A DNA stretch of 64,000 nucleotides from Micromonospora marina (GTDB lineage Bacteria; Actinomycetota; Actinomycetes; Mycobacteriales; Micromonosporaceae), in NCBI RefSeq assembly GCF_900091565.1, contig NZ_FMCV01000003.1:310001-374000 (forward strand), given 5' to 3'. Position numbers and translations under genes: made by a program. Below, one piece after another: positions 1-8,562 of the stretch. Below the pieces are notes generated by a model. That model saw only the letters and a program-made list of their open reading frames with translations. It was not told where the DNA came from and did not search any database. The stretch's first letter is position 1. The number at the start of each line of letters is the position of its first letter.

Positions 1-235
1 CCCGGACCCGCTGGTTGTTCTTGCGGGCGAAGCCGATCAGCTCGTCGGCCGGGCCCGGTTGCAGGTGCCGCGGGTGGGTTCGAGGCGGTGACTGTGGAGA
101 ACTCGGACTCGGCCAGCTCGGGGTAGCGGGTCGGCGGCGTCGTTGAGGGCGGCCAAGTCGACGGCGGTGCCCACGTACGGGCCGTGACGCTTGGCCAGGT
201 CGCGCAGGCGCTGCGTGGCCGGGGCGTAGGGGCCC
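1..235 (-). pseudogene. Broken GH10 endo-xylanase fragment
   Basis: Read on the minus strand, three blocks in different frames line up with the N-terminal part of GH10 xylanases: GPYVGTAVDLAALNDAAD, then RYPELAESEFSTVTASN, then PADELIGFARKNNQRVR. In intact family members these blocks are contiguous in one frame and lead into the conserved RGHTLVWH region, which would lie left of the window edge. Between the blocks the frame shifts at least twice, and the expected NVMKW segment is missing. No plausible start codon leads the fragment. The piece sits head-on to a LacI regulator and near a GH3 gene, so it once probably belonged to a xylan-use locus. The rest of the gene, if any, is outside the window. 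Confidence 0.6.
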
Positions 236-268
236 GGCCGTCGCGGGGACGACGTTGCGGTGGCCGCC

Positions 269-1273
269 TCAGCGCAGCGGGCGGCAGGAGGCCCGGACGA
301 CCAGCTCGGTGGGGAGCTGGATGTGCGTGTCCCGCTCGACGCCGGCGATGAGGTCGATCAGCAGGCGCAGCGACTCGGCGCCCATGCGCTGCAGCGGCTG
401 CCGGATGGTGGTGAGTGGAGGGTCGACGAGCGCCGACTCCGGGATGTTGTCGAAGCCGATGACCGACAGGTCGTCCGGTACGCGCAGGCCCAGGCCCCGG
501 GCGACGTCGACGGTGGAGATGGCGGAGAGGTCGTTGCCGGCGAAGATCGCGGTGGGCCGGTCGGGGAGCGCGAGCAGCTCGGCGGCCGTGCTCGCGGCGC
601 TCTCGGTGCGGAACCCGCCGACCCGGACGAGCCGCTCGTCCACCGCCAGGCCGGCGTCGGCCATCGCCCTGCGGAACCCGGCCTCGCGCAGACGGGCCGA
701 CTCCAGGTCGGGGCGGCCGCTGATGTGCGCGATCCGCCGGTGCCCGAGCGACAGCAGGTAGTCGGTGGCCAGCACCGCGCCGGCGAAGTTGTCGGAGTCG
801 ACGGTGGGCAGGCCGGACGGGCCGGTGTGCGGGTCGACGGCCACCACGTGGAAGCCGTGCTTGGTCTCGACCACTGTCGGCGTCACGATCACCGCGCCGT
901 CGATGAGCGTGCCGGACAGCCGGGCCAGCGAGCGCCGCTCCCACCCGATGGCCGCGCCCTCGCCGTCGCCGCTGGAGTAGGCGAGCAGTTGGTAGCCGCT
1001 GCCGGCGACCTCCCGGGACGCGCCCTTGAGCAACTCGGTGGAGAACGGCTCGAACTCGGCGACCAGGATGCCCAGCACGTTCGTGCGGTGGCTGCGCAGG
1101 CTCTGCGCCCCCAGGCTGGCCTCGTATCCGAGCTCGCGGATGACCTGCTGGACGCGCTCGACGGTGGCCTGGGCGACACCGTAGCGACCATTGACAACCT
1201 TCGATACGGTTGCCACCGAGACGCCGGCCGTGCGTGCCACATCCGACATCTTGACGCGCTCCTGGAACACCAC
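269..1273 (-). CDS. LacI-family transcriptional regulator, probably xylo-oligosaccharide/beta-glycoside responsive
   Basis: 334 residues, the usual LacI-family length. An N-terminal helix-turn-helix (residues about 10-30, VARTAGVSVATVSKVVNG) with the hinge region after it is followed by a periplasmic-binding-protein-like sensor domain (about 60-334, including VIGFDNIPESA). Such proteins repress sugar genes until a sugar ligand binds. A start a few codons inside (MSDVART) is also possible. A 16-bp palindrome with a CG centre lies 44 bases upstream of the start and is its likely operator. The gene diverges from a sugar-permease remnant and an intact GH3 gene. This arrangement resembles the bxlR-bxlEFG-bxlA locus of Streptomyces with the transporter removed. 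The ligand is inferred from neighbours only. Confidence 0.85.
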   Translation of the reverse strand: MVFQERVKMSDVARTAGVSVATVSKVVNGRYGVAQATVERVQQVIRELGYEASLGAQSLRSHRTNVLGILVAEFEPFSTELLKGASREVAGSGYQLLAYSSGDGEGAAIGWERRSLARLSGTLIDGAVIVTPTVVETKHGFHVVAVDPHTGPSGLPTVDSDNFAGAVLATDYLLSLGHRRIAHISGRPDLESARLREAGFRRAMADAGLAVDERLVRVGGFRTESAASTAAELLALPDRPTAIFAGNDLSAISTVDVARGLGLRVPDDLSVIGFDNIPESALVDPPLTTIRQPLQRMGAESLRLLIDLIAGVERDTHIQLPTELVVRASCRPLR

Positions 1274-1316
1274 GCCGACGATGATAGAGGGCTCTCCGGG
1301 GCGATCGAAGACGATG

Positions 1317-1332
1317 TCGAAAACGTTATCGA
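1317..1332. promoter_or_regulatory. Probable LacI-family operator
   Basis: TCGAAAACGTTATCGA is a 16-bp palindrome with a single mismatched pair and a central AACGTT, the typical form of actinobacterial LacI-family operators. It lies between the divergent regulator and GH3 genes, next to a candidate promoter pointing toward GH3, so it could control both directions. Confidence 0.55.
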
Positions 1333-1338
1333 TACCGA

Positions 1339-1366
1339 TTGACTTCGCGTTGCGGTCCTGTAAGGC
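1339..1366 (+). promoter_or_regulatory. Candidate promoter toward GH3
   Basis: TTGACT at 1339-1344 and TAAGGC at 1361-1366 are spaced by 16 bases, a fair match to a vegetative -35/-10 pair. It starts seven bases after the LacI-type operator. It would originally have served the sugar transporter genes and now may drive GH3 directly after the deletion. Confidence 0.35.
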
Positions 1367-1392
1367 TCCCCGGCAGGTAACAACCTGATCAC

Positions 1393-1554
1393 CTCACCCT
1401 GCCGCTGGGTGTGCAGAACTTCTCCAGCCAGTACACCACCGACACCGCTGGCGTCCTCGCCTTCACGTCGCTGGCGATGTTGCCGGCGCTGCTGCTCTTC
1501 ACCCTGGCGGAGAAGCAGATCGTGGGCGGCCTCCAGGGCGCGGTCAAGGGTTGA
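1393..1554 (+). pseudogene. C-terminal remnant of a CUT1 sugar ABC permease (MalG/BxlG type)
   Basis: 53 codons without a start codon end in a stop at 1552-1554. They encode LPLGVQNFSSQYTTDTAGVL, a hydrophobic helix and AEKQIVGGLQGAVKG. The last block matches the conserved C-terminus of MalG-type permeases of the carbohydrate-uptake class 1 ABC family. The rest of this permease, and presumably its partner permease and binding protein, are absent: the upstream sequence is the regulator's promoter region. The remnant ends 40 bases before the GH3 start, the spacing expected in an intact transporter-hydrolase operon. This is direct evidence for a deletion that joined the operon promoter to the 3' end of the transporter genes. 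Confidence 0.75.
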
Positions 1555-1594
1555 GCGGCAGCGGTACCAGCACAACCAGTGGAAAGGCACACCC

Positions 1595-3919
1595 ATGACA
1601 GAGGTCCACGCGGTGGTGGACGGGCCGCTACCGGCTCAGGCAGGTCCGGACCACGACCGGCCGGACGGGCACGACGCCGAGACGCGCGTACGGCACCTGC
1701 TCGCTCGCATGACGATCGAGGAGAAGGTCGCGCAGCTGGTCGGGTTCTGGGAGAAGGAGGACGGCGAGGCGGTCGCGCCCCTGCAGGGCGAGTTCGCCGA
1801 CACCGGCCGGCTGGAGGACTTTTCCCGCCACGGGCTGGGTCACCTCACCCGCGCCTACGGCACCCGCCCGGTCGACGCCGCGGCCCGCGCGGCCTGGCTG
1901 TGGAAGTTCCAGCGGGATCTGGTGACGGGCACCCGGCTCGGCATCCCGGCCATCGTGCACGAGGAGTGCCTGACCGGCCTGTCGGCGTGGAAGGCGGCCA
2001 CCTTCCCGACGCCGCTGGCCTGGGGCGCCGCGTGCGACCCCGAGCTGGTCACCGAGATGGCGGCGGCGATCGGGGCCTCCATGCGCGCGCTCGGCATCCA
2101 CCAGGGACTGTCCCCGGTGCTGGACGTGATCCGGGATCCCCGCTGGGGCCGGGTCGACGAGTGCATCGCCGAGGATCCGTACCTCGTCGGCACCATCGGC
2201 ACCTCGTACGTGCGGGGGCTCCAGTCCCAGGGCGTGCTCGCGACGCTGAAGCACTTCGCCGGCTACTCCGCCTCACGGGCGGGGCGCAACTTCGGTCCGG
2301 TGCACGCCGGTCCCCGGGAACTCGCCGACGTGCTGCTGCCGCCGTTCGAGATGGCGATCCTCGACGGCGACGCGCGCAGCGTCATGCACTCGTACGCGGA
2401 GATCGACGGCGTGCCGGTCGCCGCCGACCCGGCCATGCTCACCGACCTGCTGCGGGACCGGTGGGGCTTCGACGGCACGGTGGTGGCCGACTACTACGGG
2501 GTCGCCTTCCTCAACCTGCTGCACCACGTCGCGGCCGACAACGCGGACGCCGCCGTGCAGGCGCTGAGCGCGGGCCTCGACATCGAGCTGCCCACCGGTG
2601 ACGCCTACCTGACCCTGTCCGAGACGGTGCGAGCCGGCACCGTGGACGAGGCGCTGGTGGACCGGGCGGTGCTGCGCGTCCTGCGCCAGAAGCAGGAACT
2701 CGGACTGCTCGACGCGACGTTCGGCGACGAGCCGCCGGGCGCGATCGACCTCGACTCGCCGGAGCACCGGTCGATCGCGCGCCGGCTCGCCGAGGAGTCG
2801 ATCGTCCTGGTCTCCAACGAGGGCGTGCTCCCGCTGCCGGCGGGCCGTCGGGTGGCGGTGGTCGGCCCGAACGCCGACCGGCAGGGCGCGCTGTTCGGCT
2901 GCTACTCGTTCCTCAACCACGTGCTGGCCCACCATCCGGGCGTGGAGACCGGCTTCGAGGTGCCGACCGTGCTGGCGGCGGTGCGCGCCGAGTTCGGCGC
3001 CGGCCGGGTCACCTTCGCGGCCGGCTGCGAGGTGGACTCGGCGGACCGCTCCGGGTTCGAGGCGGCGGTCGCCGCCGCGTCCGCCGCCGACGTGGCAGTG
3101 CTCGTGGTCGGCGACCACGCGAGCCTGTTCGGCCGCGGCACCGTCGGCGAGGGCTGCGACCGGGACGACCTGGAGCTGCCCGGCGTGCAGCGGCAGCTCG
3201 TCGAGACGGTGCTGGACACCGGCACCCCGGTCGTCCTCGTGCTGCTCACCGGCCGCCCGTACGCGCTGGGTTGGGCGATGTCCCGGTGCGCGGCGGTGGT
3301 GCAGACGTTCTTCCCGGGTGAGGAGGGCGCCGGGGCGGTCGCGGGTGTGCTCTCCGGGCGGGTCAACCCGTCCGGCCGGCTGCCGGTCAGCCTGCCCGCC
3401 TCGGCCGGCGCGCAGCCGTACTCGTACCTGCACCCGGAGCTGGGGGAGGGCACGAACGGCACCAACCTGCCGGCGACGCCGGTGGCGCCGTTCGGGCACG
3501 GGCTGTCGTACACCGCGTTCGCGTACACCGACCTGACCGTGCCGGCCGAGGTGCCGACCGACGGGGTGCTGCGGGTGTCGGTGCGCGTGACGAACACCGG
3601 CCCGGTCGCCGGTGACGAGGTGGTGCAGCTCTACGGCCGCGATCTGGTCGCCTCGGTGACCAGGCCGGTCGCGCAGCTGCTCGGCTACCGGCGGGTGCGG
3701 CTGGAGCCGGGCTGCTCGGTGATCGTCGAGTTGACCGTCCCGACGACGAGGCTGGCGTTCACCGGTCGCGCGCTCACCCGGGTGGTGGAGCCCGGGGAGG
3801 TCGACGTCTGGGTGGGTACGAGCGCCCGGCGCGACGCCCAGGCGCGGACGACGCTGACCGGAGACACCGCCGCGATCACCACCGCCTCGCCCCGTTGGAC
3901 GACGACCGATCTCCGCTGA
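1595..3919 (+). CDS. Glycoside hydrolase family 3 (beta-xylosidase/beta-glucosidase)
   Basis: 774 residues. The N-terminal TIM-barrel domain carries TLKHFAGYSASRAGRNFG and the nucleophile motif GTVVADYYG with Asp299. The second alpha/beta domain has the GEGCDRDDLELPG loop. A fibronectin-III-like domain near the C-terminus includes VVQLYGRDLVASVTRPVAQL. There is no signal peptide, so the enzyme is probably cytoplasmic and cleaves imported short oligosaccharides. The start was chosen for GGAAAGG seven bases upstream of the ATG; the same frame stays open further upstream, but in a stretch that reads as the permease remnant in another frame. Neighbours (LacI regulator, GH10 scrap, permease scrap) favour a xyloside substrate, but beta-glucosidase activity cannot be excluded. 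Confidence 0.9.
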   Translation: MTEVHAVVDGPLPAQAGPDHDRPDGHDAETRVRHLLARMTIEEKVAQLVGFWEKEDGEAVAPLQGEFADTGRLEDFSRHGLGHLTRAYGTRPVDAAARAAWLWKFQRDLVTGTRLGIPAIVHEECLTGLSAWKAATFPTPLAWGAACDPELVTEMAAAIGASMRALGIHQGLSPVLDVIRDPRWGRVDECIAEDPYLVGTIGTSYVRGLQSQGVLATLKHFAGYSASRAGRNFGPVHAGPRELADVLLPPFEMAILDGDARSVMHSYAEIDGVPVAADPAMLTDLLRDRWGFDGTVVADYYGVAFLNLLHHVAADNADAAVQALSAGLDIELPTGDAYLTLSETVRAGTVDEALVDRAVLRVLRQKQELGLLDATFGDEPPGAIDLDSPEHRSIARRLAEESIVLVSNEGVLPLPAGRRVAVVGPNADRQGALFGCYSFLNHVLAHHPGVETGFEVPTVLAAVRAEFGAGRVTFAAGCEVDSADRSGFEAAVAAASAADVAVLVVGDHASLFGRGTVGEGCDRDDLELPGVQRQLVETVLDTGTPVVLVLLTGRPYALGWAMSRCAAVVQTFFPGEEGAGAVAGVLSGRVNPSGRLPVSLPASAGAQPYSYLHPELGEGTNGTNLPATPVAPFGHGLSYTAFAYTDLTVPAEVPTDGVLRVSVRVTNTGPVAGDEVVQLYGRDLVASVTRPVAQLLGYRRVRLEPGCSVIVELTVPTTRLAFTGRALTRVVEPGEVDVWVGTSARRDAQARTTLTGDTAAITTASPRWTTTDLR

Positions 3920-4121
3920 GCCGGGTCCGCCGGTCGTCCACAGGACGGTCCGCGGGCCCTTTCAACACATATCGGTGTTATGCCGTTTTTGACTCAGTAG
4001 GCTCCAGGATGTCATCCAGCCCGTGAGCCGGGACGGTGCCGCCCGCCGTGCGCGGGTCGCGTCCCGCCGCCCGGCCGGCTGGATCCCGGTTGCCGGCACC
4101 CACAGGGATGCGTGAGTCACG

Positions 4122-5228
4122 ATGATGGACGCGGACACCATGGTCCTGCCCCGGCTCGGGGACGCCGTGGCCGAAGACCCGTGGGGCGAGGACCGGCCGC
4201 GCCGGGTCGCCGCCCGCGCCGCGCCCGGCGTGCTCCGATGGCGGATCGCGGCGTGGCTGGTGCCGGCGGTCCTGACCGGCGTGCTCGGCGCCGCCCGGAT
4301 CACGGCCTCGGGGCCGGGCGCCGGAGAGCTCGCGACCCGGCGCGCGGCCACGTCGCCGTGGCGGGGGATCGGCGTCGCGCTGACCGGCGACGACCTCGCG
4401 CTCGGGCCCTACCATCTGCTCGTACGCGGCTGGGCGGCGCTGTTCGGCGCGTCGGACCTCGCGCTGCGCGTACCGTCGCTGTTGGCCATGGCCGGCGCCG
4501 CGGCGCTGGTCGGCGCGCTCGCCGCCCGCATCGCCACACCCGCCACCGGCCTGCTCGCCGGCGTGATCTTCGCGGTGCTGCCGACCTCCGCCAGGTACGC
4601 GCAGGAGGCGCAGCCGTACGCCCTGGCGGTGTTCGCCGCCGTGCTCGCCACCTGGCTGCTGGTGCCCGCCCTCGACCGGCCGTGTCCCCGCCGGCTCGTG
4701 CCCTACGCGGGCGCGGTGGCGCTGCTGGGCATGTGCCAGCCGGTGGCGTTGCTGTTGCTGGCCGGGCACGGCTGGGCCGTGCTGGCGTTCCGTCGCCGCG
4801 GTGCGATCCGGTGGCTGGCCGCCGTGACCCTCGGCCTGCTCCCGGTCGCCGCGCTGCTCGCCCCCGGCCTGAGCGACGGCGGGCGCCTCGCGTCCGGCGC
4901 GCGTCCCGGCGCCGCCGTGCTCGCGGCCACGCCCGGGGATCTGTTCGGCGTCGCCGCCCTCGCCGGCGTGCTGGCCGGGCTGGCCCTGTTCAGCCTCCCG
5001 CTGCGGTACGCCGCCGCGATCTGCACCGCCTGGGCGCTGGTGCCGGCGCTCGGGCTGCTGGCGCTGGCGCAGGCGGTGCCGGTCTGGTCGGCGGAGAACC
5101 TGCTGTTCACGGTGCCGGCCTGGGCGGTGCTCGGCGGGGTCGCCCTGTCCCGGGCGCGTGCCGCCGGTGCGCTCGCCGTGCTGGGGCTCGTGGCGCTGCT
5201 CGCCGTGGCCGACCGGCTTCCCGTGTGA
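4122..5228 (+). CDS. GT-C fold membrane glycosyltransferase (family 39-like)
   Basis: 368 residues with roughly eight to nine hydrophobic helices after a 40-residue cytosolic N-terminus. A loop after the third helix carries RYAQEAQPYAL (near residue 157), a motif I know from actinobacterial family-39-like mannosyltransferases that use polyprenyl-phosphate sugars. The protein is shorter than typical family members (about 500 residues), mainly in the C-terminal half, so activity is not assured. It is followed 113 bases later by a processive GT2 synthase and a GH26 hydrolase on the same strand, so it may modify or initiate the same polysaccharide. An AT-richer stretch at 3962-4000 with AACAC/GTGTT half-sites and TTGACT is a possible promoter region. 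Confidence 0.7.
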   Translation: MMDADTMVLPRLGDAVAEDPWGEDRPRRVAARAAPGVLRWRIAAWLVPAVLTGVLGAARITASGPGAGELATRRAATSPWRGIGVALTGDDLALGPYHLLVRGWAALFGASDLALRVPSLLAMAGAAALVGALAARIATPATGLLAGVIFAVLPTSARYAQEAQPYALAVFAAVLATWLLVPALDRPCPRRLVPYAGAVALLGMCQPVALLLLAGHGWAVLAFRRRGAIRWLAAVTLGLLPVAALLAPGLSDGGRLASGARPGAAVLAATPGDLFGVAALAGVLAGLALFSLPLRYAAAICTAWALVPALGLLALAQAVPVWSAENLLFTVPAWAVLGGVALSRARAAGALAVLGLVALLAVADRLPV

Positions 5229-5341
5229 CCGGGTGACCCGTCGACGAACGGGCGACCTCTGTCTGATTCGCACCTTTTGCTACTTATTGTCGGCTTAGCA
5301 TTCGGTCGGCTCCTGAGCCGGATGCAGACCATGGGGGAAAC

Positions 5342-7210
5342 GTGGCCGTCGCCGCCGATACACGCCCGTCCCGCGCCACGACGGCCGGGACACCGGGTGC
5401 TCGCCAGATCGCGCCCGTCCCGCCCGGTGCGCCGGACGACGCGGACCGCCGGCAGCGTAACGTCCGCGCCCGGCTCGCGTACGCGCGCTGCGGCGCCACC
5501 GCGGGCCCGCTGCGCCCGCCCCGGCGCCCCGGCGCGGCGGTCGAGTTCCGGCCCACCGCGTCGGTCGCCGCACGACTGGTCCTGACGCTGCTGGTGCTCG
5601 TCAACAGCGCCGCCGGACTGGTCTTCGTCGGCTGGCTGCTGCTGCCCCAGCACGTAGCCGGCCCCGGCGTCGTCGGGCTCGGCGGCTGGCAGACCGCCGC
5701 CGCCCGGCTCGCGTTCTGCGTGGTCGTCGGCGTCGAGCTGATCCGCCTGGCGCAGAACGTGGTGGTCTGGGTCTTCGCCTTCCACGCCCGGGATCCGGTG
5801 CCGGTCGACCCGCCGGTCGGCCTGCGGGTCGCCCTGCTCACCACGATCGTGCCGAGCAAGGAGCCGATCGAGGTCGCCGAGCGGACGCTGCGCCGGCTGC
5901 GGGAGATCGTCTACTGCGGGCACGTCGACGTGTGGATCCTCGACGAGGGCGACGACCCGGCGGTCCGGGCGATGGCCGCCCGGCTGGGCGTACGACACTT
6001 CACCCGCAAGGGCCGGCCCGAGTACAACCGGCCCGGCGGCGAGTTCCGGGCCCGCACCAAGTCCGGCAACCACAACGCCTGGCGGGCCGAGCACGAGCAC
6101 CGCTACGACGTGGTCGCGAACGTCGACCCGGACCACGTGCCGCTGCCGAACCTCCTGGAACGCACGCTCGGCTACTTCCGCGACCCGGACGTCGCGTTCG
6201 TGGTGACCCCGCAGGTGTACGGCAACATGCACCAGAACTTCGTCGCCCACGGCGCCTCGGTGCAGCAGTACCTCTACAACGGGCTGATCGCCCGGGGTGG
6301 CAACGGCCTGGACGCGCCGTTGCTGACCGGTACCGGGCACCTCTACCGCCCGGCGGCCTGGCGAACCGTCGGCGGCTACCAGGACTCGATCATCGAGGAC
6401 CACCTCACCAGCATCCGTGTGCACGCCGCCGTCAACCCGGCCACCGGCAACCGGTGGAAGGGCGTCTACACCCCCGACGTGGTGGCGCTCGGCGAGGGAC
6501 CGACCTCCTGGGCGGACTACTTCAACCAGCAGAAGCGCTGGGCGGCCGGGATCTGCGAGATCCTGCTGCGGCGCGAACTGCGCACGCCGCGCGACCTGCC
6601 GTCCCGCCGCCGCTGGCAGTACCGGCTGCTCCAGTTCTACTACCCCAGCGTGGCGGTGAGCCTGCTGCTGGGCAACGCCGCCACCGCGCTGTACCTGCTG
6701 ACCGGCGTCGACGCGGGCCGGCTCGACCCGCAGGTCTGGGCGACGCTGTGGGGTTGCACCATCGGCACCTGGTTCCTGCTCTGGCTGTGGCTGCGCCGCT
6801 TCAACATCGCCCCGCACGAGCGGGAGGAGGTGGGCATGGCCGGCATGGCGCTGGCGCTGTTCGCCGGACCCGTCTACGTGGCCGCGGCGGTGGGCGCCCT
6901 GCTGCGCCGCAAGCTCGGCTTCGTGGTCACCGCCAAGGGCGCGCTGCGCACCGTCGAGTCGCCGCGCACGTTCCGGCTGCACCTGTGCTGGGCGCTCGCC
7001 GCCGCCGGACTGCTCGCGGCGAGCTTCGCGCTGGACCACGACTACCCGCTGCTGCGGGTCTGGCCGGCGCTGACGCTGCTGACCGGGCTCGCGCCGCCAC
7101 TGATCGCCTGGGTGGAGAGTCTGCGGGCACGCCGGGACCGGACCGCAGACGTGACCCGGGAGCCCCAGCTGGTGTCCCGGACCGTGACCGGCGGCGGTGT
7201 GCCGTGCTGA
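5342..7210 (+). CDS. Processive family 2 glycosyltransferase (cellulose-synthase-like)
   Basis: 622 residues. Two N-terminal membrane helices (about 80-140) precede a cytosolic GT2 domain with the full catalytic set: DEGDD (Asp201), DPDH (Asp262, Asp264), IIEDH (Asp353) and QQKRW (396-400). Several C-terminal helices follow. This is the architecture of synthases that polymerise and export a beta-linked polysaccharide such as cellulose or a mannan. No PilZ domain is present, so direct c-di-GMP control is not indicated. The GTG start has GGGGGAAAC just upstream. The stop overlaps the GH26 start by seven bases, implying coupled translation. An AT-rich patch at 5262-5300 may hold its own promoter. 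Confidence 0.85.
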   Translation: MAVAADTRPSRATTAGTPGARQIAPVPPGAPDDADRRQRNVRARLAYARCGATAGPLRPPRRPGAAVEFRPTASVAARLVLTLLVLVNSAAGLVFVGWLLLPQHVAGPGVVGLGGWQTAAARLAFCVVVGVELIRLAQNVVVWVFAFHARDPVPVDPPVGLRVALLTTIVPSKEPIEVAERTLRRLREIVYCGHVDVWILDEGDDPAVRAMAARLGVRHFTRKGRPEYNRPGGEFRARTKSGNHNAWRAEHEHRYDVVANVDPDHVPLPNLLERTLGYFRDPDVAFVVTPQVYGNMHQNFVAHGASVQQYLYNGLIARGGNGLDAPLLTGTGHLYRPAAWRTVGGYQDSIIEDHLTSIRVHAAVNPATGNRWKGVYTPDVVALGEGPTSWADYFNQQKRWAAGICEILLRRELRTPRDLPSRRRWQYRLLQFYYPSVAVSLLLGNAATALYLLTGVDAGRLDPQVWATLWGCTIGTWFLLWLWLRRFNIAPHEREEVGMAGMALALFAGPVYVAAAVGALLRRKLGFVVTAKGALRTVESPRTFRLHLCWALAAAGLLAASFALDHDYPLLRVWPALTLLTGLAPPLIAWVESLRARRDRTADVTREPQLVSRTVTGGGVPC

Positions 7211-8358
7211 GGCCGACGCTACCCCGGGTGGGTTTGGCGCTGGCCGGGCTGCTGCTGCTCGCGTACGCCTTCGTGGTGGCACCGGTCGCGTGGCGCGACC
7301 CGGGCACGGGCGCCTCGGCCCGGCGGCCCGCCCCGGCGACGCCGCAGGCGAGCACCGACGTGCCGGCAGCGGTCGTGCCGACCCTTCGCGGTGGCCCGTT
7401 CCCCCCGGCCGGGCAGGCGTTCTTCGGCGTCATGACCGACAAGGGACCGTACGACTTCGCGCCCGTCGACCGGTTCGCCGAGGCGGCCGGGCGGTCGCCG
7501 CAGGTGATGCTCTTCGGCGCCGACTTCGCGTCGGCCGCGTTCGACCGGAGCCTGTTCGACCGGATCGCCGAGCGGGGCATGATGCCGATGCTCGGCTGGG
7601 AGCCCTGGGACCACACGGTCGACCAGGCGGCCCGCCGTACCGGCCTCACCGACCGGCAGGTCGACCGGCTGCGCGCCACCCAGCCGGACTACCGGCTGGC
7701 CCGCATCGCGCGCGGCGACTTCGACGCCTACCTGCGCTCCTGGGCCGAGGGCGTCCGGTCACTGGGCTACCCGGTGGCGATCCGCTTCGCGCACGAGATG
7801 AACGGCGACTGGTACCCCTGGTGCGAGCGGGCCAACGGCAACCGCCCCGGCGACTACGTCCGGGCCTGGCGGCACGTGCACGACGTCTTCGCCGAGGCCG
7901 GCACCACGAACGTCACCTGGGTGTGGAGCCCGAACGCCCGCTGGGACAAGACGACCGCCGGGCTCACCGGTCTCTACCCGGGCGACGAGTACGTCGACTG
8001 GGTCGGCGTCACCGGCTACTACGGCAGCGGCGCGTTCACCGAGACGTACTGGTCGTTCGACCAGATCTTCGGCCCGACGATCGCCGAGATCCGCGAGATC
8101 ACCGGCAAGCCGCTCGTGGTCACCGAGACCGGCGCCGCCGACGCCGCCGGGCACAAGGCCCGGTGGATCCGGGACACCTTCCGCGCCCTGCCCCGCTATC
8201 CGGGCCTCATCGGGCTGATCTGGTTCGAGGTGGACAAGGAGAAGGACTGGCGCATCGCCGGCTCACCGGCGGCGGCGACCGCGTTCGCCGAGGCGGTGGC
8301 CACCGAGCGCTACCACGTCACCTGGTCACCGGCGGTGCGGCCGCGCGCCGGGCCCTGA
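7204..8358 (+). CDS. Glycoside hydrolase family 26-like (beta-mannanase type), membrane-anchored or secreted
   Basis: 384 residues starting at a GTG inside the end of the synthase gene. An N-terminal hydrophobic segment (about residues 7-25) serves as signal or anchor, followed by a Pro/Ala-rich linker and a TIM-barrel. RFAHEMNGDWYPW holds the predicted acid/base Glu198 and VVTETGA the nucleophile Glu308, the pattern of GH26. Known GH26 enzymes cut beta-mannans or mixed-linkage glucans. Coupling of a hydrolase to a membrane synthase parallels bcsA-bcsZ in cellulose operons, where the hydrolase trims the growing polymer. The exact polymer here is unknown. Confidence 0.8.
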   Translation: MLRPTLPRVGLALAGLLLLAYAFVVAPVAWRDPGTGASARRPAPATPQASTDVPAAVVPTLRGGPFPPAGQAFFGVMTDKGPYDFAPVDRFAEAAGRSPQVMLFGADFASAAFDRSLFDRIAERGMMPMLGWEPWDHTVDQAARRTGLTDRQVDRLRATQPDYRLARIARGDFDAYLRSWAEGVRSLGYPVAIRFAHEMNGDWYPWCERANGNRPGDYVRAWRHVHDVFAEAGTTNVTWVWSPNARWDKTTAGLTGLYPGDEYVDWVGVTGYYGSGAFTETYWSFDQIFGPTIAEIREITGKPLVVTETGAADAAGHKARWIRDTFRALPRYPGLIGLIWFEVDKEKDWRIAGSPAAATAFAEAVATERYHVTWSPAVRPRAGP

Positions 8359-8562
8359 CCCGGTCCGTGCTCCAGGCCGGACGGCGGGGCTGCCCTCCGC
8401 GATCGCGAACGAGAGAGATCAATTCCGGCGGACGGCGAGCGAGCAGGGCGTGCCCGAGGACGAGGTGGCCCGCTTCGCGGAGCTGATCCGGTTCCAGATC
8501 CACGCCGGTCAGCGTGCGGAGGGCGGGCACGCCGGGCGACGGGGCGGGCGGCCGGGCCGCAG

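Noticed and set aside
4703-7282. 859-codon open frame on the minus strand opposite the glycosyltransferases
   Set aside because: Low-complexity Arg/Gly/Gln/His composition typical of antisense frames in high-GC DNA; the plus-strand genes show complete catalytic motifs.
8359-8562. Short coding-like stretch (EDEVARFAELIRFQIHAG) between GH26 and the methyltransferase
   Set aside because: About 25 residues look protein-like but there is no family, no good start and the frame turns low-complexity; too little to call a gene.
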